A DNA stretch of 15,595 nt, taken from positions 1 to 15,595 of the forward strand of contig JAUWGZ010000026.1 in assembly GCA_030606165.1 (NCBI GenBank). Reading direction: 5' to 3'. Source of the stretch: Dehalococcoidia bacterium. Its GTDB lineage: Bacteria > Chloroflexota > Dehalococcoidia > GIF9 > AB-539-J10. The first letter of the stretch is position 1; the number at the start of each line of letters is the position of its first letter. A program made the translations under genes and the position numbers. Below the pieces are notes generated by a model. The model did not search any database and was not told the DNA's origin. It saw nothing but the letters and a program-made list of their open reading frames with translations. Positions 1 to 7,781 of the stretch are shown in pieces.

Positions 1-515
1 TGCGTCTGGAAATAGAAACCTTATCAATTCCTGGAAAGTCTGGGCTGCAAAGTTGTCACATTGGGATCATTGGCGGGGCAGCTAGGTTTATAAAAGATGA
101 GGATTATATACACCACTCGCTTCAAAGGGCTTACGAGAAACTACGAAAAGGGCAACAGCCCTGCTTGGTTTTATTGTGCTCTTCAACAGAATTCCCAATT
201 GATGAGGATGCTATTCTGAATGCTTTGCTCGGAACTCTTGCCGTGCGTTATCAGCTTACTACCGGTGTAGCAGTATCAGGCTCAGAGCCAGAAACTATCC
301 GTCAACCCAATGGCTTTTATCAACCTCGGAGAAAAAGGAATTTGAGTGCTACGGGATTTTATCAGGAAAATTTCACGGAGGAAGGAATAGAAAGCGAATT
401 AGAGATTTATCATAACCCCTGGGCAGCAAATCCACTTGATTATTCTATTTTTGAGGGGAAAGATGTGCGCCAGTTGATCAAGGTCGAAGAGGGACGTATG
501 GAGTGGAGGAACTAG
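1..515 (+). CDS. Unrecognised protein, C-terminal part (cut by left edge)
   Basis: The reading frame that begins at base 3 is open from the window edge to a TAG at 513-515, giving about 170 visible residues; the true start lies to the left. A TTG at 165 is an internal alternative but has no good ribosome binding site. I do not recognise the family. Visible features are a hydrophobic strand (PCLVLLCSS), a basic patch (QPRRKRN), an acidic tail ending EEGRMEWRN, and no membrane segment or cysteine cluster. The stop lies only 7 bases before carB, so the two are probably co-transcribed, and the carB ribosome binding site (GGAGG at 505-509) lies inside this gene. Codons look more A/T-rich than in carB, which could mean a separate origin. 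It sits where carA is often found, but shows no glutamine amidotransferase motif. The frame is probably real because of length and spacing; the function is unknown. Confidence 0.55.
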   Translation, partial: RLEIETLSIPGKSGLQSCHIGIIGGAARFIKDEDYIHHSLQRAYEKLRKGQQPCLVLLCSSTEFPIDEDAILNALLGTLAVRYQLTTGVAVSGSEPETIRQPNGFYQPRRKRNLSATGFYQENFTEEGIESELEIYHNPWAANPLDYSIFEGKDVRQLIKVEEGRMEWRN

Positions 516-522
516 AGAAGAT

Positions 523-3500
523 ATGTCCGAAATATCTAAGGTCTTAGTCATTGGCTCGGGGCCGATAATCATCGGGCAGGCGGCGGAGTTCGATTATTCC
601 GGGACTCAGGCGTGCAGGGCATTGAGGGAAGAGGGCGTGACCACGGTCCTGGTGAACTCGAACCCGGCCACCATAATGACCGACGAGGGCATTGCCGATA
701 TCGTCTATATCGAGCCGCTCACGATGGAAGTCCTGGCCCGCATAATTGAGAGGGAGCGCCCCGATGGGCTATTGCCCACCCTCGGGGGGCAAACAGGGCT
801 TAACCTGGCGGTGGAGGTAGCTGATGCCGGCATACTGGATAAATATGAGGTGAGGATGCTGGGAACACCCTTAGAGACGATAAAGAAGGCTGAGGAGAGG
901 TCTTTGTTCAAGCAGCTTCTCGTTGATATTGGCGAGCCCGTGCCCGCAAGCGCCACAGTGAAGTCAGTAAAGGAAGCGAAAGAACTGGCAAAATCCATTG
1001 GCTTGCCTCTTATTGTACGTCCTTCCTACACCCTGGGGGGCACTGGTGGCGGCATCGCCTACACTATGAAAGAGCTTGAGCAGATTGTTTCTAATGGCCT
1101 GGATTCCAGCATGAGCCACGAGGTCCTGGTAGAGCAATGTGTCTTGGGCTGGAAGGAACTAGAATACGAAGTTATGCGGGATGCTGCCGATAACTGCATT
1201 ACCGTGTGTAATATGGAAAACATTGACCCCATGGGGGTGCATACCGGGGATAGCATTGTGGTAGCCCCCAGCCAGACTCTCAGTGATAAAGAGTATCAGA
1301 TGCTCAGGTCAGCCAGTCTGAGAATCATAAGGGCTTTGGGAATCGAGGGTGGTTGTAATATACAGTTTGCCTTGACCCCCAGTCCAATAGTGGCGGAAAA
1401 ATGGGCCCCGGACCAGAAGGGAGTCGCCAAAAGCGAATATCACGTAATTGAAGTTAACCCCCGTGTCAGCCGTAGCTCGGCTTTAGCCAGTAAAGCCACC
1501 GGATATCCTATTGCCCGGGTGGCTGCCAAAATAGCCATAGGCAAGAGGCTTGATGAGATCCCTAATAAGGTCACGGGCAAAACGTTGGCCTGTTTCGAGC
1601 CAGCCCTGGATTACTGCGTAGTCAAGATTCCCAGGTGGCCCTTTGATAAATTTGCTTCGGGTGACCGAAAAATTGGCAGCCAGATGAAAGCCACTGGTGA
1701 AGTAATGGCCATTGACAGGTGTTTTGAGGCTGCTCTACAAAAGGCAGTGCGCTCCCTGGAATTCGACAACCGCACCCTGCTCTGGGAAGACCCCGGTTGG
1801 AGTAAAGGGAAAGGGCTTAATTCCTACCCGCTTCACCCTAACGACTTAAGACTATGGGCGGTTATGGCGGCGCTGCGAAGGGAAGCCACGCCTGAAGAGC
1901 TATCCCAGCTCACTGGAATAGACCCCTGGTTTATTTATAAGTTCCAGAATATTGTGGACATGGAGAGGCGGCTTCTTTCCGAACCGTTGAAACCGGAGCT
2001 TTTATGGGAGGCAAAGAGGCTAGGCTTTTCCGATGACCAAGTGGGCACTTTAGCCGATAGGTTACCGGAGCAGGTAAGGCAGATTCGCCACGAATGGAAT
2101 ATTTGCCCGGTGTACAAGATGGTGGATACCTGTGCTGCCGAATTTGATGCTGAGACCCCTTATTTCTACAGCGCTTATGAAAAAGAGAACGAAGCTGAGC
2201 CTTTGGAAGGGCAGAAAGCTGTAGTTATCGGCAGCGGACCTATACGCATCGGGCAGGGAATTGAATTTGACTATTGCTGCGTCCATTCAGCCTGGGCGCT
2301 TCAAGAGGCAGGAATAAAGAGCATCTTGGTCAACTCTAATCCCGAAACAGTTTCCACCGATTTCGACACCAGTAATCGCCTCTACTTCGAAGCTTTGGAC
2401 GAGGAAAGCATCCGAGATATACTCGAGAATGAGAGTAATAATGGCTCTGCTCCAGCATCTATCGTCCAGCTCGGTGGACAAACACCCATTAATTTGGTTG
2501 GGCTCCTAGCTCGCAACAATCTGCCAATACTCGGCTCGAGTGCCGAAGCTATAGACATCGCTGAAGACCGTCATCGCTTTGAAGATTTCCTGGACAGATT
2601 AGGTATTCCTCAGCCGCCGGGGGCTGGAGTGACATCCGTTGAAGAGGCGCTAAATGTAGCCAGGAACCTGGGCTATCCGGTCTTAGTGCGCCCTAGCTAT
2701 GTCCTGGGGGGCCGGGCTATGGAAATCGTGTACAACGAACCTGAGTTAACCCGCTACCTGACACTAGCTCTGGAGATGGATAGCCAGCATCCTGTGCTTA
2801 TTGATAAATATTTCCAGGGTAAAGAAGTCGAGGTAGATGCCATTTGCGACGGGGAAAAGGTTCTTATTCCTGGCGTGATGGAGCATATTGAAAGAGCTGG
2901 CGTACATAGCGGTGATGCCTTGTCTATCTACCCGGGAATCAATCTCACTCAAGACGAAGTAAATGCCATGGTGGATTACACCACCAGAATCGGGCTGGCT
3001 CTGGGAATTAAAGGGTTGATGAACGTCCAGATGGTAATCATGAAGGAAAATGGGCGCTCAACGGTATATGTTTTTGAGGTAAATCCCCGCGCCAGCCGAA
3101 CCGTGCCTTTTATCTCCAAGGTAACCGGCGTGCCCATGGTAAGAATTGCCACTAAGGTCATGGCCGGGATTAGCCTCAGGGAGCAAGGCTATGAAGGTGG
3201 CCTATGGAGGAGACAAAACTTGGTAGGTATAAAGGCTCCCGTTTTCTCTATGTCCAAATTGATTGGAGTAGATAGCTACCTTGGCCCTGAGATGAAATCC
3301 ACAGGCGAGGTTATGGGGATTGATTACAGCTTTGAGGCAGCCCTGGTTAAGGCACTTTTAGCTGCTGGATTGATGCTGCCCCAAGGAGGTAGCCTGCTAC
3401 TTAGCATTGCAGACAAGGATAAAGATGAAATCTCGCCCTTGATCAAACAACTGCATTCCCTTCACCATGAGCTCTACGCCACAGAGGGGACCGCAGAGAT

Positions 3501-3801
3501 GATTGAATCTATGGGACTCCCGGTAAAAATGGTGACCAAGAAGTTAAGTGAGGGGCATCCTAACGTTGTTGATGTTATTCAAGATAATTCTGTGAGCGGA
3601 GTGATTAATACTATCACTGGAGGGCGCATTCCACTAAAAGACGGGTTAGATATCAGGCGTGCCGCTGCAGAAAAGAGGATACCATGCTTCACCTCATTAG
3701 ATACTGCTCGGGTAGCTATAGGAGCGCTGGCAAATAGTGGCCAAATCTTTAACGTTCAACCACTCAGGGAGTACTTAAGAAAATCAAAAGGCAAAAGTTA
3801 A
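523..3801 (+). CDS. carB: Carbamoyl-phosphate synthase, large (ammonia) subunit
   Basis: CarB makes carbamoyl phosphate from bicarbonate, two ATP and ammonia channelled from CarA, feeding pyrimidine and arginine synthesis. The 1092 residues show the full duplicated layout. The N-terminal carboxyphosphate half starts with VLVIGSGPIIIGQAAEFDYS and has an ATP-grasp glycine loop (RPSYTLGGTGGGIA, about 167-179). The connecting helical region follows. The carbamoyl-phosphate half begins near 563 (VVIGSGPIRIGQGIEFDY) with its ATP-grasp loop (RPSYVLGGRAMEIVY) near 720. An MGS-like allosteric domain runs from about 950 to the end. Length is close to the E. coli protein (1073). The ATG at 523 gives the usual short leader before the first strand; GGAGG at 505-509 is a somewhat distant ribosome binding site (13-base spacer). 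carA is not in the window. pyrK follows after about 100 bases, in line with a pyrimidine locus. Confidence 0.97.
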   Translation: MSEISKVLVIGSGPIIIGQAAEFDYSGTQACRALREEGVTTVLVNSNPATIMTDEGIADIVYIEPLTMEVLARIIERERPDGLLPTLGGQTGLNLAVEVADAGILDKYEVRMLGTPLETIKKAEERSLFKQLLVDIGEPVPASATVKSVKEAKELAKSIGLPLIVRPSYTLGGTGGGIAYTMKELEQIVSNGLDSSMSHEVLVEQCVLGWKELEYEVMRDAADNCITVCNMENIDPMGVHTGDSIVVAPSQTLSDKEYQMLRSASLRIIRALGIEGGCNIQFALTPSPIVAEKWAPDQKGVAKSEYHVIEVNPRVSRSSALASKATGYPIARVAAKIAIGKRLDEIPNKVTGKTLACFEPALDYCVVKIPRWPFDKFASGDRKIGSQMKATGEVMAIDRCFEAALQKAVRSLEFDNRTLLWEDPGWSKGKGLNSYPLHPNDLRLWAVMAALRREATPEELSQLTGIDPWFIYKFQNIVDMERRLLSEPLKPELLWEAKRLGFSDDQVGTLADRLPEQVRQIRHEWNICPVYKMVDTCAAEFDAETPYFYSAYEKENEAEPLEGQKAVVIGSGPIRIGQGIEFDYCCVHSAWALQEAGIKSILVNSNPETVSTDFDTSNRLYFEALDEESIRDILENESNNGSAPASIVQLGGQTPINLVGLLARNNLPILGSSAEAIDIAEDRHRFEDFLDRLGIPQPPGAGVTSVEEALNVARNLGYPVLVRPSYVLGGRAMEIVYNEPELTRYLTLALEMDSQHPVLIDKYFQGKEVEVDAICDGEKVLIPGVMEHIERAGVHSGDALSIYPGINLTQDEVNAMVDYTTRIGLALGIKGLMNVQMVIMKENGRSTVYVFEVNPRASRTVPFISKVTGVPMVRIATKVMAGISLREQGYEGGLWRRQNLVGIKAPVFSMSKLIGVDSYLGPEMKSTGEVMGIDYSFEAALVKALLAAGLMLPQGGSLLLSIADKDKDEISPLIKQLHSLHHELYATEGTAEMIESMGLPVKMVTKKLSEGHPNVVDVIQDNSVSGVINTITGGRIPLKDGLDIRRAAAEKRIPCFTSLDTARVAIGALANSGQIFNVQPLREYLRKSKGKS

Positions 3802-3850
3802 AAATCAAAATTACAATTCAAAATGGGAAAAGGCTTCGTTTTTGATTTTT
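3800..3850. repeat. AT-rich inverted repeat in the carB-pyrK spacer
   Basis: The 11-base arms AAAAATCAAAA (3800-3810) and TTTTGATTTTT (3840-3850) are perfect reverse complements around a 29-base centre. The surrounding spacer is rich in further CAAAATG / CATTTTG-like words. The left arm begins inside the carB stop codon. A stem this AT-rich would be weak, so I do not call it a terminator. It looks more like a remnant of a small AT-rich intergenic repeat. Confidence 0.4.
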
Positions 3851-3904
3851 GCTCTGTCATTTTGCTTCTTTATCTTTAAACTTTGATATTGTTTAGGTTC
3901 TAGC

Positions 3905-4729
3905 ATGAAACAAATCTTGTGCTCCGTAGCTTCTAATGTGGAGGTCATGCCCGGCATACACCTCATGTGGATTGAGGCGCCAGATATAGCAGTGGCGGCT
4001 CAGCCGGGGCAATTCATCACAGTGCGGTGTGGAGATTTTACATTACGCCGCCCTTTCAGCGTCCATCAAGTTTCACCCCGAGAGATTGCCCTCCTGTTCA
4101 AGGTAGCGGGCAAAGGCACTCTCTGGCTGTCGCAGCAACAGCCAGGTGACAGGATAGACATTCTAGGCCCTTTGGGCAGGGGTTTTAGTATCGAACCGGG
4201 AGCGAGGAACTTGCTGCTGGTAGCTGGAGGAATTGGCATTGCCCCGCTTGTTTTCTTGATGCATCATGCTTCGTCACAGCATCAGATAACCTTAATTCAT
4301 GGGGCGAGTACTGTTGCTCAGCTCTATACCGAGCGCTGTCAGCCGACAACTATCAGCTATCAGGGAGTTCAATTTGTTCCCGTCACCGAGGATGGCAGTA
4401 TGGGCAAGAAAGGCATGGCCACGGATATTCTGCCTGATTTCTTAGACTGGGCTGACCAGGTGTATGCCTGTGGTCCAGCAGATATGTATAAGGCGATGGC
4501 CCTCACCCTTAATCCCTCTCCCTTGAAGGGAGAGGAAAAAGGTGAGGGTGAACAGCAAAGTAATCTCAAACTAAGAAAATGTCAGGTTTCCCTTGAGGTG
4601 AGGATGGGGTGTGGTTTTGGAGCTTGCTATAGCTGCACTATAAATACCAAGAAAGGCTTAAAACAGGTATGCCGTGATGGACCTGTATTTGAGTTAGACG
4701 ATATCATATGGCAGGAGGTAAAGATATGA
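3905..4729 (+). CDS. pyrK: Dihydroorotate dehydrogenase electron-transfer subunit (PyrK-like)
   Basis: PyrK passes electrons from the PyrD flavin to NAD+ through FAD and a [2Fe-2S] cluster, on the cytosolic side. The 274 residues follow the family order. A ferredoxin-reductase-like FAD barrel carries the RRPFSV flavin motif (48-53). The NAD-binding domain has GGIGIAP (108-114) and ACGP (188-191). A C-terminal cluster loop has C236-x4-C241-x2-C244-x11-C256, the normal PyrK spacing. The ATG at 3905 has only a weak AGG (3895-3897) upstream. Between the NAD domain and the cluster loop, residues 199-215 (ALTLNPSPLKGEEKGEG) are encoded by a REP-like palindrome; this stretch has no counterpart in PyrK proteins I know. 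The frame stays open through it, so the protein is probably made, with a surface loop. The stop overlaps the start of the next gene. The partner pyrD is not in the window, so a related reductase role cannot be excluded. Confidence 0.9.
   Translation: MKQILCSVASNVEVMPGIHLMWIEAPDIAVAAQPGQFITVRCGDFTLRRPFSVHQVSPREIALLFKVAGKGTLWLSQQQPGDRIDILGPLGRGFSIEPGARNLLLVAGGIGIAPLVFLMHHASSQHQITLIHGASTVAQLYTERCQPTTISYQGVQFVPVTEDGSMGKKGMATDILPDFLDWADQVYACGPADMYKAMALTLNPSPLKGEEKGEGEQQSNLKLRKCQVSLEVRMGCGFGACYSCTINTKKGLKQVCRDGPVFELDDIIWQEVKI
4500..4548. repeat. REP-like nested palindrome inside pyrK
   Basis: Outer arms CCCTCACC (4500-4507) and GGTGAGGG (4541-4548) are perfect complements. They enclose inner arms CCTCTCCCTT (4515-4524) and AAGGGAGAGG (4526-4535) around a single central base. 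This nested form matches the widespread bacterial repeat type with CCCTCACCC ends and a CTCTCCC/GGGAGAG core. It lies in frame inside pyrK. A second palindrome with the same core occurs at 13252-13277. Confidence 0.8.
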
Positions 4730-5145
4730 CTGTAGTCACTAAAGACATCGCCCTTCAATCAAAAGGTAATTGCGACATTATCGATATAACCTCTCAAGTG
4801 GCAAAGAATATAGAGGAATCTGGGGTTAATAGTGGAATAGTCACTTTGTTTATAGTCGGTTCAACAGCCGGAATAACCACCATAGAGTACGAGCCAAATC
4901 TAGTTTCCGATTTTAAGAATATGTGGGATAGAGTGATACCCCAGAATATTCCTTATGAGCATAATAAAACTTGGGGGGATGGGAATGGCCATTCCCACGT
5001 GCGTGCTTCCACGCTTGGAGCTTCACTAATAATACCTTTTGTGAATAAGAGGTTAACTCTGGGCACCTGGCAGCAGATAGTTTTCATAGATTTTGATAAT
5101 CGTCCAAGGTCCCGAAAGCTTACTATTCAGATATTGGGTGAGTAA
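4726..5145 (+). CDS. yjbQ: YjbQ/UPF0047 family protein (secondary thiamine-phosphate synthase type)
   Basis: The 139 residues match the small single-domain YjbQ family: GSTAGITTIEYEPN (45-58), the HNKTWGDGNGHSHVRAS block (79-95), LTLGTWQQI (110-118) and FDNRPR (123-128). The conserved His and Glu residues of the family are present. E. coli YjbQ shows weak thiamine-phosphate synthase activity; the physiological role is not firmly known. I chose the ATG at 4726 over an upstream in-frame ATG at 4708. AGGAGGT at 4713-4719 sits 6 bases before 4726, which is ideal, and the family usually starts here. The start overlaps the pyrK TGA (ATGA), which suggests translational coupling. It is the last + strand gene of this block and converges on polX. 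Confidence 0.9.
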   Translation: MTVVTKDIALQSKGNCDIIDITSQVAKNIEESGVNSGIVTLFIVGSTAGITTIEYEPNLVSDFKNMWDRVIPQNIPYEHNKTWGDGNGHSHVRASTLGASLIIPFVNKRLTLGTWQQIVFIDFDNRPRSRKLTIQILGE

Positions 5146-5196
5146 GCAAAATTATAGGATATTCCAGCGAAAAGCCGCCTGAATTTTCCATCCACT

Positions 5197-6924
5197 TCAC
5201 CCCGCAGTCCTATTTAAAACGGCAAGCAATTCTGCCAGGGGCAAAGTATTTAATATATGCTGCGGCTCACACCAAGCCCGTCGAGCAACACCAACCCCGA
5301 ATCGCATAAAGCCCAGATGAGCAATGCTATGAGCATCGGTCCCGATGGCAAGCTTTACCCCCACGTCTCTGGCACGGAAAGCATGAATGTCTTTTAAATC
5401 AAGGCGGTCAGGCATGGCGTTAATCTCCATAATTTTATTATACTTAGCTGCTGCCCGGAAGATGGCTTCTAAGTCTATGGCTACTGGCTCACGCTCTCCT
5501 ATAAGGCGGCAAGTAGGGTGGGCAATCATGTCGACATCGGGATTTTCTATGGCGTTTATTACCCGCCGGGTCATCTTTTCCTCACTTTGGTTCATGGCGG
5601 AATGCACAGCAGCAATCACCATATCCAATTCAGATAGAATTCCGTGTGGCAGGTCTAAGCTACCATCCGCCCGAATATCAACCTCAATGCCAGTAAGCAC
5701 ATGAATCCCGGTTAAACGCTCGTTAAGAGCTTTGATTTCAGCAACTTGCTTCCTCAGCCTCTCCACATCGAGACCGTGAGCAATAGCACGTCCAACGGAA
5801 TGTTCCGTGATTGCGATATATTGATAGCCCATATCTTTGGCAGCCAGAGCCAGTTCCTCGATGGAATCATGCCCATCGCTCCATTCAGTATGCGCATGAA
5901 GGTTTCCCTTTATGTCAGATAACTCCACGAGCTTTGGTATAGCTCCCTGCTCAGCCTTTTTTATTTCACCTTGAGCTTCTCTGAGTTCTGGTGGGATATA
6001 CTGAAGCCCTAGCCGATGATAGAATTCCTCCTCCGTAGAAAATTTTTCCAGCTTGTCTGTAGCTACAACAGTTATCCCATATTCACTCAGCTTTAGTCCT
6101 TGCTTACGCCCTCTTTCTCTCAGGGAAATGTTATGCTGTTTACTCCCGGTAAAATACTGAAGCAAGGAACCAAAGGAATCATGCTCCACCATCCTCAAGT
6201 CAACTTGCAATCCGCCGCTGACAATAACACTGGCCTTGGTTGACCCTTGGGCCAGCACCTGCCCTACGTGAGGCAGGGCAACAAAAGCATCTATAACTTC
6301 CTTAGGGTTATCGGCAGTGCCCATCAGGTCGATATCACCCAATGTTTCCCGAAAGCGACGTAAGCTGCCAGCGGGAGTGAGATTTCTCACGCCGGGGACG
6401 GAGCGAAGAGCGCCTAGGATTTCCTCGACAATGGGCAAAGCTTCGCCAATGGGGATGCGCTGGTCTTTGCGACGCAATGCCTGGATTTGATGAAGGATAT
6501 TATCAGCGGTCTTCTCGCCAAGACGGAGGAGTTGAGCCACGCGTCCTTCATTGATTGCTCGTTCCAATTCATCCGCCGAGCTTATCCCTAATTCGCTGGA
6601 AAGCTTGTTAGCCGTCTTAGGACCAATCCCTGGTATGGCCAAGAGATTAGTCACCCCCTGGGGAAACTCAGCCTTCAGACTCTCATAATAACCCAGCTTA
6701 CCGGTCGTTATCAGCTCAGTGGCCTTTTTAGCTATCGCCTCACCTATGCCGGGAATACTCTGTAAGTCCTCCCCTTCGTCAATCATAACCTTTAATTCCC
6801 TGGGGTGGTGCTCAATAGCTCTGGCTGCTTTCTGATAAGCGCGAATCTTAAAGACATTCTCCCCCTTAAGCTCCAGAAGGTCAGCAATGTCCTGAAATAC
6901 CTTAGCCACCTCGCTGTTTTTCAT
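5197..6924 (-). CDS. polX: DNA polymerase/3'-5' exonuclease PolX
   Basis: PolX fills short gaps in base excision repair and carries a PHP nuclease. The chosen start gives 575 residues, close to B. subtilis PolX (570). In order: an N-terminal 8-kDa-like domain (EVAKVFQDIADLLELKGEN); helix-hairpin-helix motifs (SIPGIGEAIAKKA near 57-69, AIPGIGPKTANKL near 97-109); a polymerase palm with GS (187-188), the catalytic pair in GDIDL (D197, D199) and a third Asp in VDLR (D242); then a C-terminal PHP domain with H343-x-H345, E374-H375, E413, H441, H469 and D530-x-H532, so both active sites look complete. The frame runs on upstream to about 7095. The extra 57 residues (MVPKCLLMALVYHKR...) are not typical of the family, while the ATG at 6924 gives the standard MKNSEVAKVF start with GGGGAGG about 14 bases upstream. 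A longer form cannot be fully excluded. It converges with yjbQ. Confidence 0.95.
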   Translation of the reverse strand: MKNSEVAKVFQDIADLLELKGENVFKIRAYQKAARAIEHHPRELKVMIDEGEDLQSIPGIGEAIAKKATELITTGKLGYYESLKAEFPQGVTNLLAIPGIGPKTANKLSSELGISSADELERAINEGRVAQLLRLGEKTADNILHQIQALRRKDQRIPIGEALPIVEEILGALRSVPGVRNLTPAGSLRRFRETLGDIDLMGTADNPKEVIDAFVALPHVGQVLAQGSTKASVIVSGGLQVDLRMVEHDSFGSLLQYFTGSKQHNISLRERGRKQGLKLSEYGITVVATDKLEKFSTEEEFYHRLGLQYIPPELREAQGEIKKAEQGAIPKLVELSDIKGNLHAHTEWSDGHDSIEELALAAKDMGYQYIAITEHSVGRAIAHGLDVERLRKQVAEIKALNERLTGIHVLTGIEVDIRADGSLDLPHGILSELDMVIAAVHSAMNQSEEKMTRRVINAIENPDVDMIAHPTCRLIGEREPVAIDLEAIFRAAAKYNKIMEINAMPDRLDLKDIHAFRARDVGVKLAIGTDAHSIAHLGFMRFGVGVARRAWCEPQHILNTLPLAELLAVLNRTAG

Positions 6925-7063
6925 GCCTTTGCCCGCTTCCTCCCCTTCTTTGTTTATTATACCCTTGTTTTCCAAGCCTGTGACAGCTGAAAGTGCTTCC
7001 CATCGTTTCACAAGCTGCTCCAGGTCATTCTGAACGGATTGTCCAAATAGTCGTTTGTGGTAC

Positions 7064-7078
7064 ACTAATGCCATTAGT
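7064..7078. repeat. 15-base palindrome upstream of polX and the CPBP gene
   Basis: ACTAATG-C-CATTAGT is a perfect palindrome with 7-base arms. It lies in the roughly 205-base divergent gap between the chosen polX start (6924) and the CPBP gene start (7131), a plausible place for an operator acting on either gene. It could also be chance, since only one copy is seen in the window. I do not recognise it as the site of a known regulator. Confidence 0.3.
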
Positions 7079-7130
7079 AGGCATTTTGGAACCACGGATT
7101 AATAAAAAGGTGTAATCCGGCACAACTGGA

Positions 7131-7754
7131 ATGCAAAAGTACATCAAAAACAGGATGTTACGGGGCTATGACCTGAACCTTATTGCGGTGGTCGGCATAT
7201 CCACGCTGGTATTAGTCCTGGAACGTTACTATCCTTTAAACATCGATTTCCCCCGGGCAACGGAGCTTATTTATTACCTGCTGGTCCCGCTGGCGGCGGG
7301 CTGGCTGCTTTTCCGGGATAAGCCCCGGGATTATGGCATCCGCATCGGCCGCTGGAAATCGTCAATGCTTCTAACCGCAGTCTGCCTTGCTGCCATGGCG
7401 CTGATTCTCTATGAGGTCGGTAAAATGCCTGAGTTTCGCTCTTACTACCACATGCATGCCATAGACTGGCCCGAGTTGCTGCTCAAAGCCGCACTATACA
7501 TGTTTGCCTGGGAATTTCTGTTCCGCGGATATATGCTGTTTGGTCTGGAAAAATCAATAGGCAAAAGTGCTATCTTTGTGCAGGCCATTCCTTTTGTGCT
7601 GCTTCATCTAGGGAAGCCTTTCTTAGAGACGCTGGCCTGCATCCCCGGCGGCTTTATTTTGGGTTACGTAGCATACCGAACAAGATCGTTTTTGCCCTGT
7701 TTCATCATTCACCTTGGAATCTATGCAATGATGATATTTTTTACCAATTACTAG
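7131..7754 (+). CDS. CPBP-family intramembrane metalloprotease-like protein
   Basis: The 207 residues are strongly hydrophobic, with about six predicted membrane segments, among them roughly 15-30, 45-61, 78-94 and 115-135. The CPBP (Abi) glutamic-type/metal protease motifs are recognisable: WEFLFRGY (127-134, E128 and R132), FVLLH (155-159) and H194 in the last segment. In canonical members the first motif is EExxxR; here the first Glu is Trp, a form I associate with a known CPBP subgroup. Family members cleave or process membrane peptides, but the substrate here cannot be told. The ATG at 7131 has no strong ribosome binding site; a second in-frame ATG at 7155 (MLRGYDLNL) is possible. The gene stands alone and converges on the DUF1624 gene, 27 bases away. 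Confidence 0.83.
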   Translation: MQKYIKNRMLRGYDLNLIAVVGISTLVLVLERYYPLNIDFPRATELIYYLLVPLAAGWLLFRDKPRDYGIRIGRWKSSMLLTAVCLAAMALILYEVGKMPEFRSYYHMHAIDWPELLLKAALYMFAWEFLFRGYMLFGLEKSIGKSAIFVQAIPFVLLHLGKPFLETLACIPGGFILGYVAYRTRSFLPCFIIHLGIYAMMIFFTNY

Positions 7755-7781
7755 GATTTCGGTGCAGTTCTGACGTTGTGC

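Noticed and set aside
4369..4569. Short - strand open frame opposite pyrK
   Set aside because: It overlaps the REP-like palindrome and a clear pyrK domain, and has no family signature; it is an effect of the symmetric repeat.
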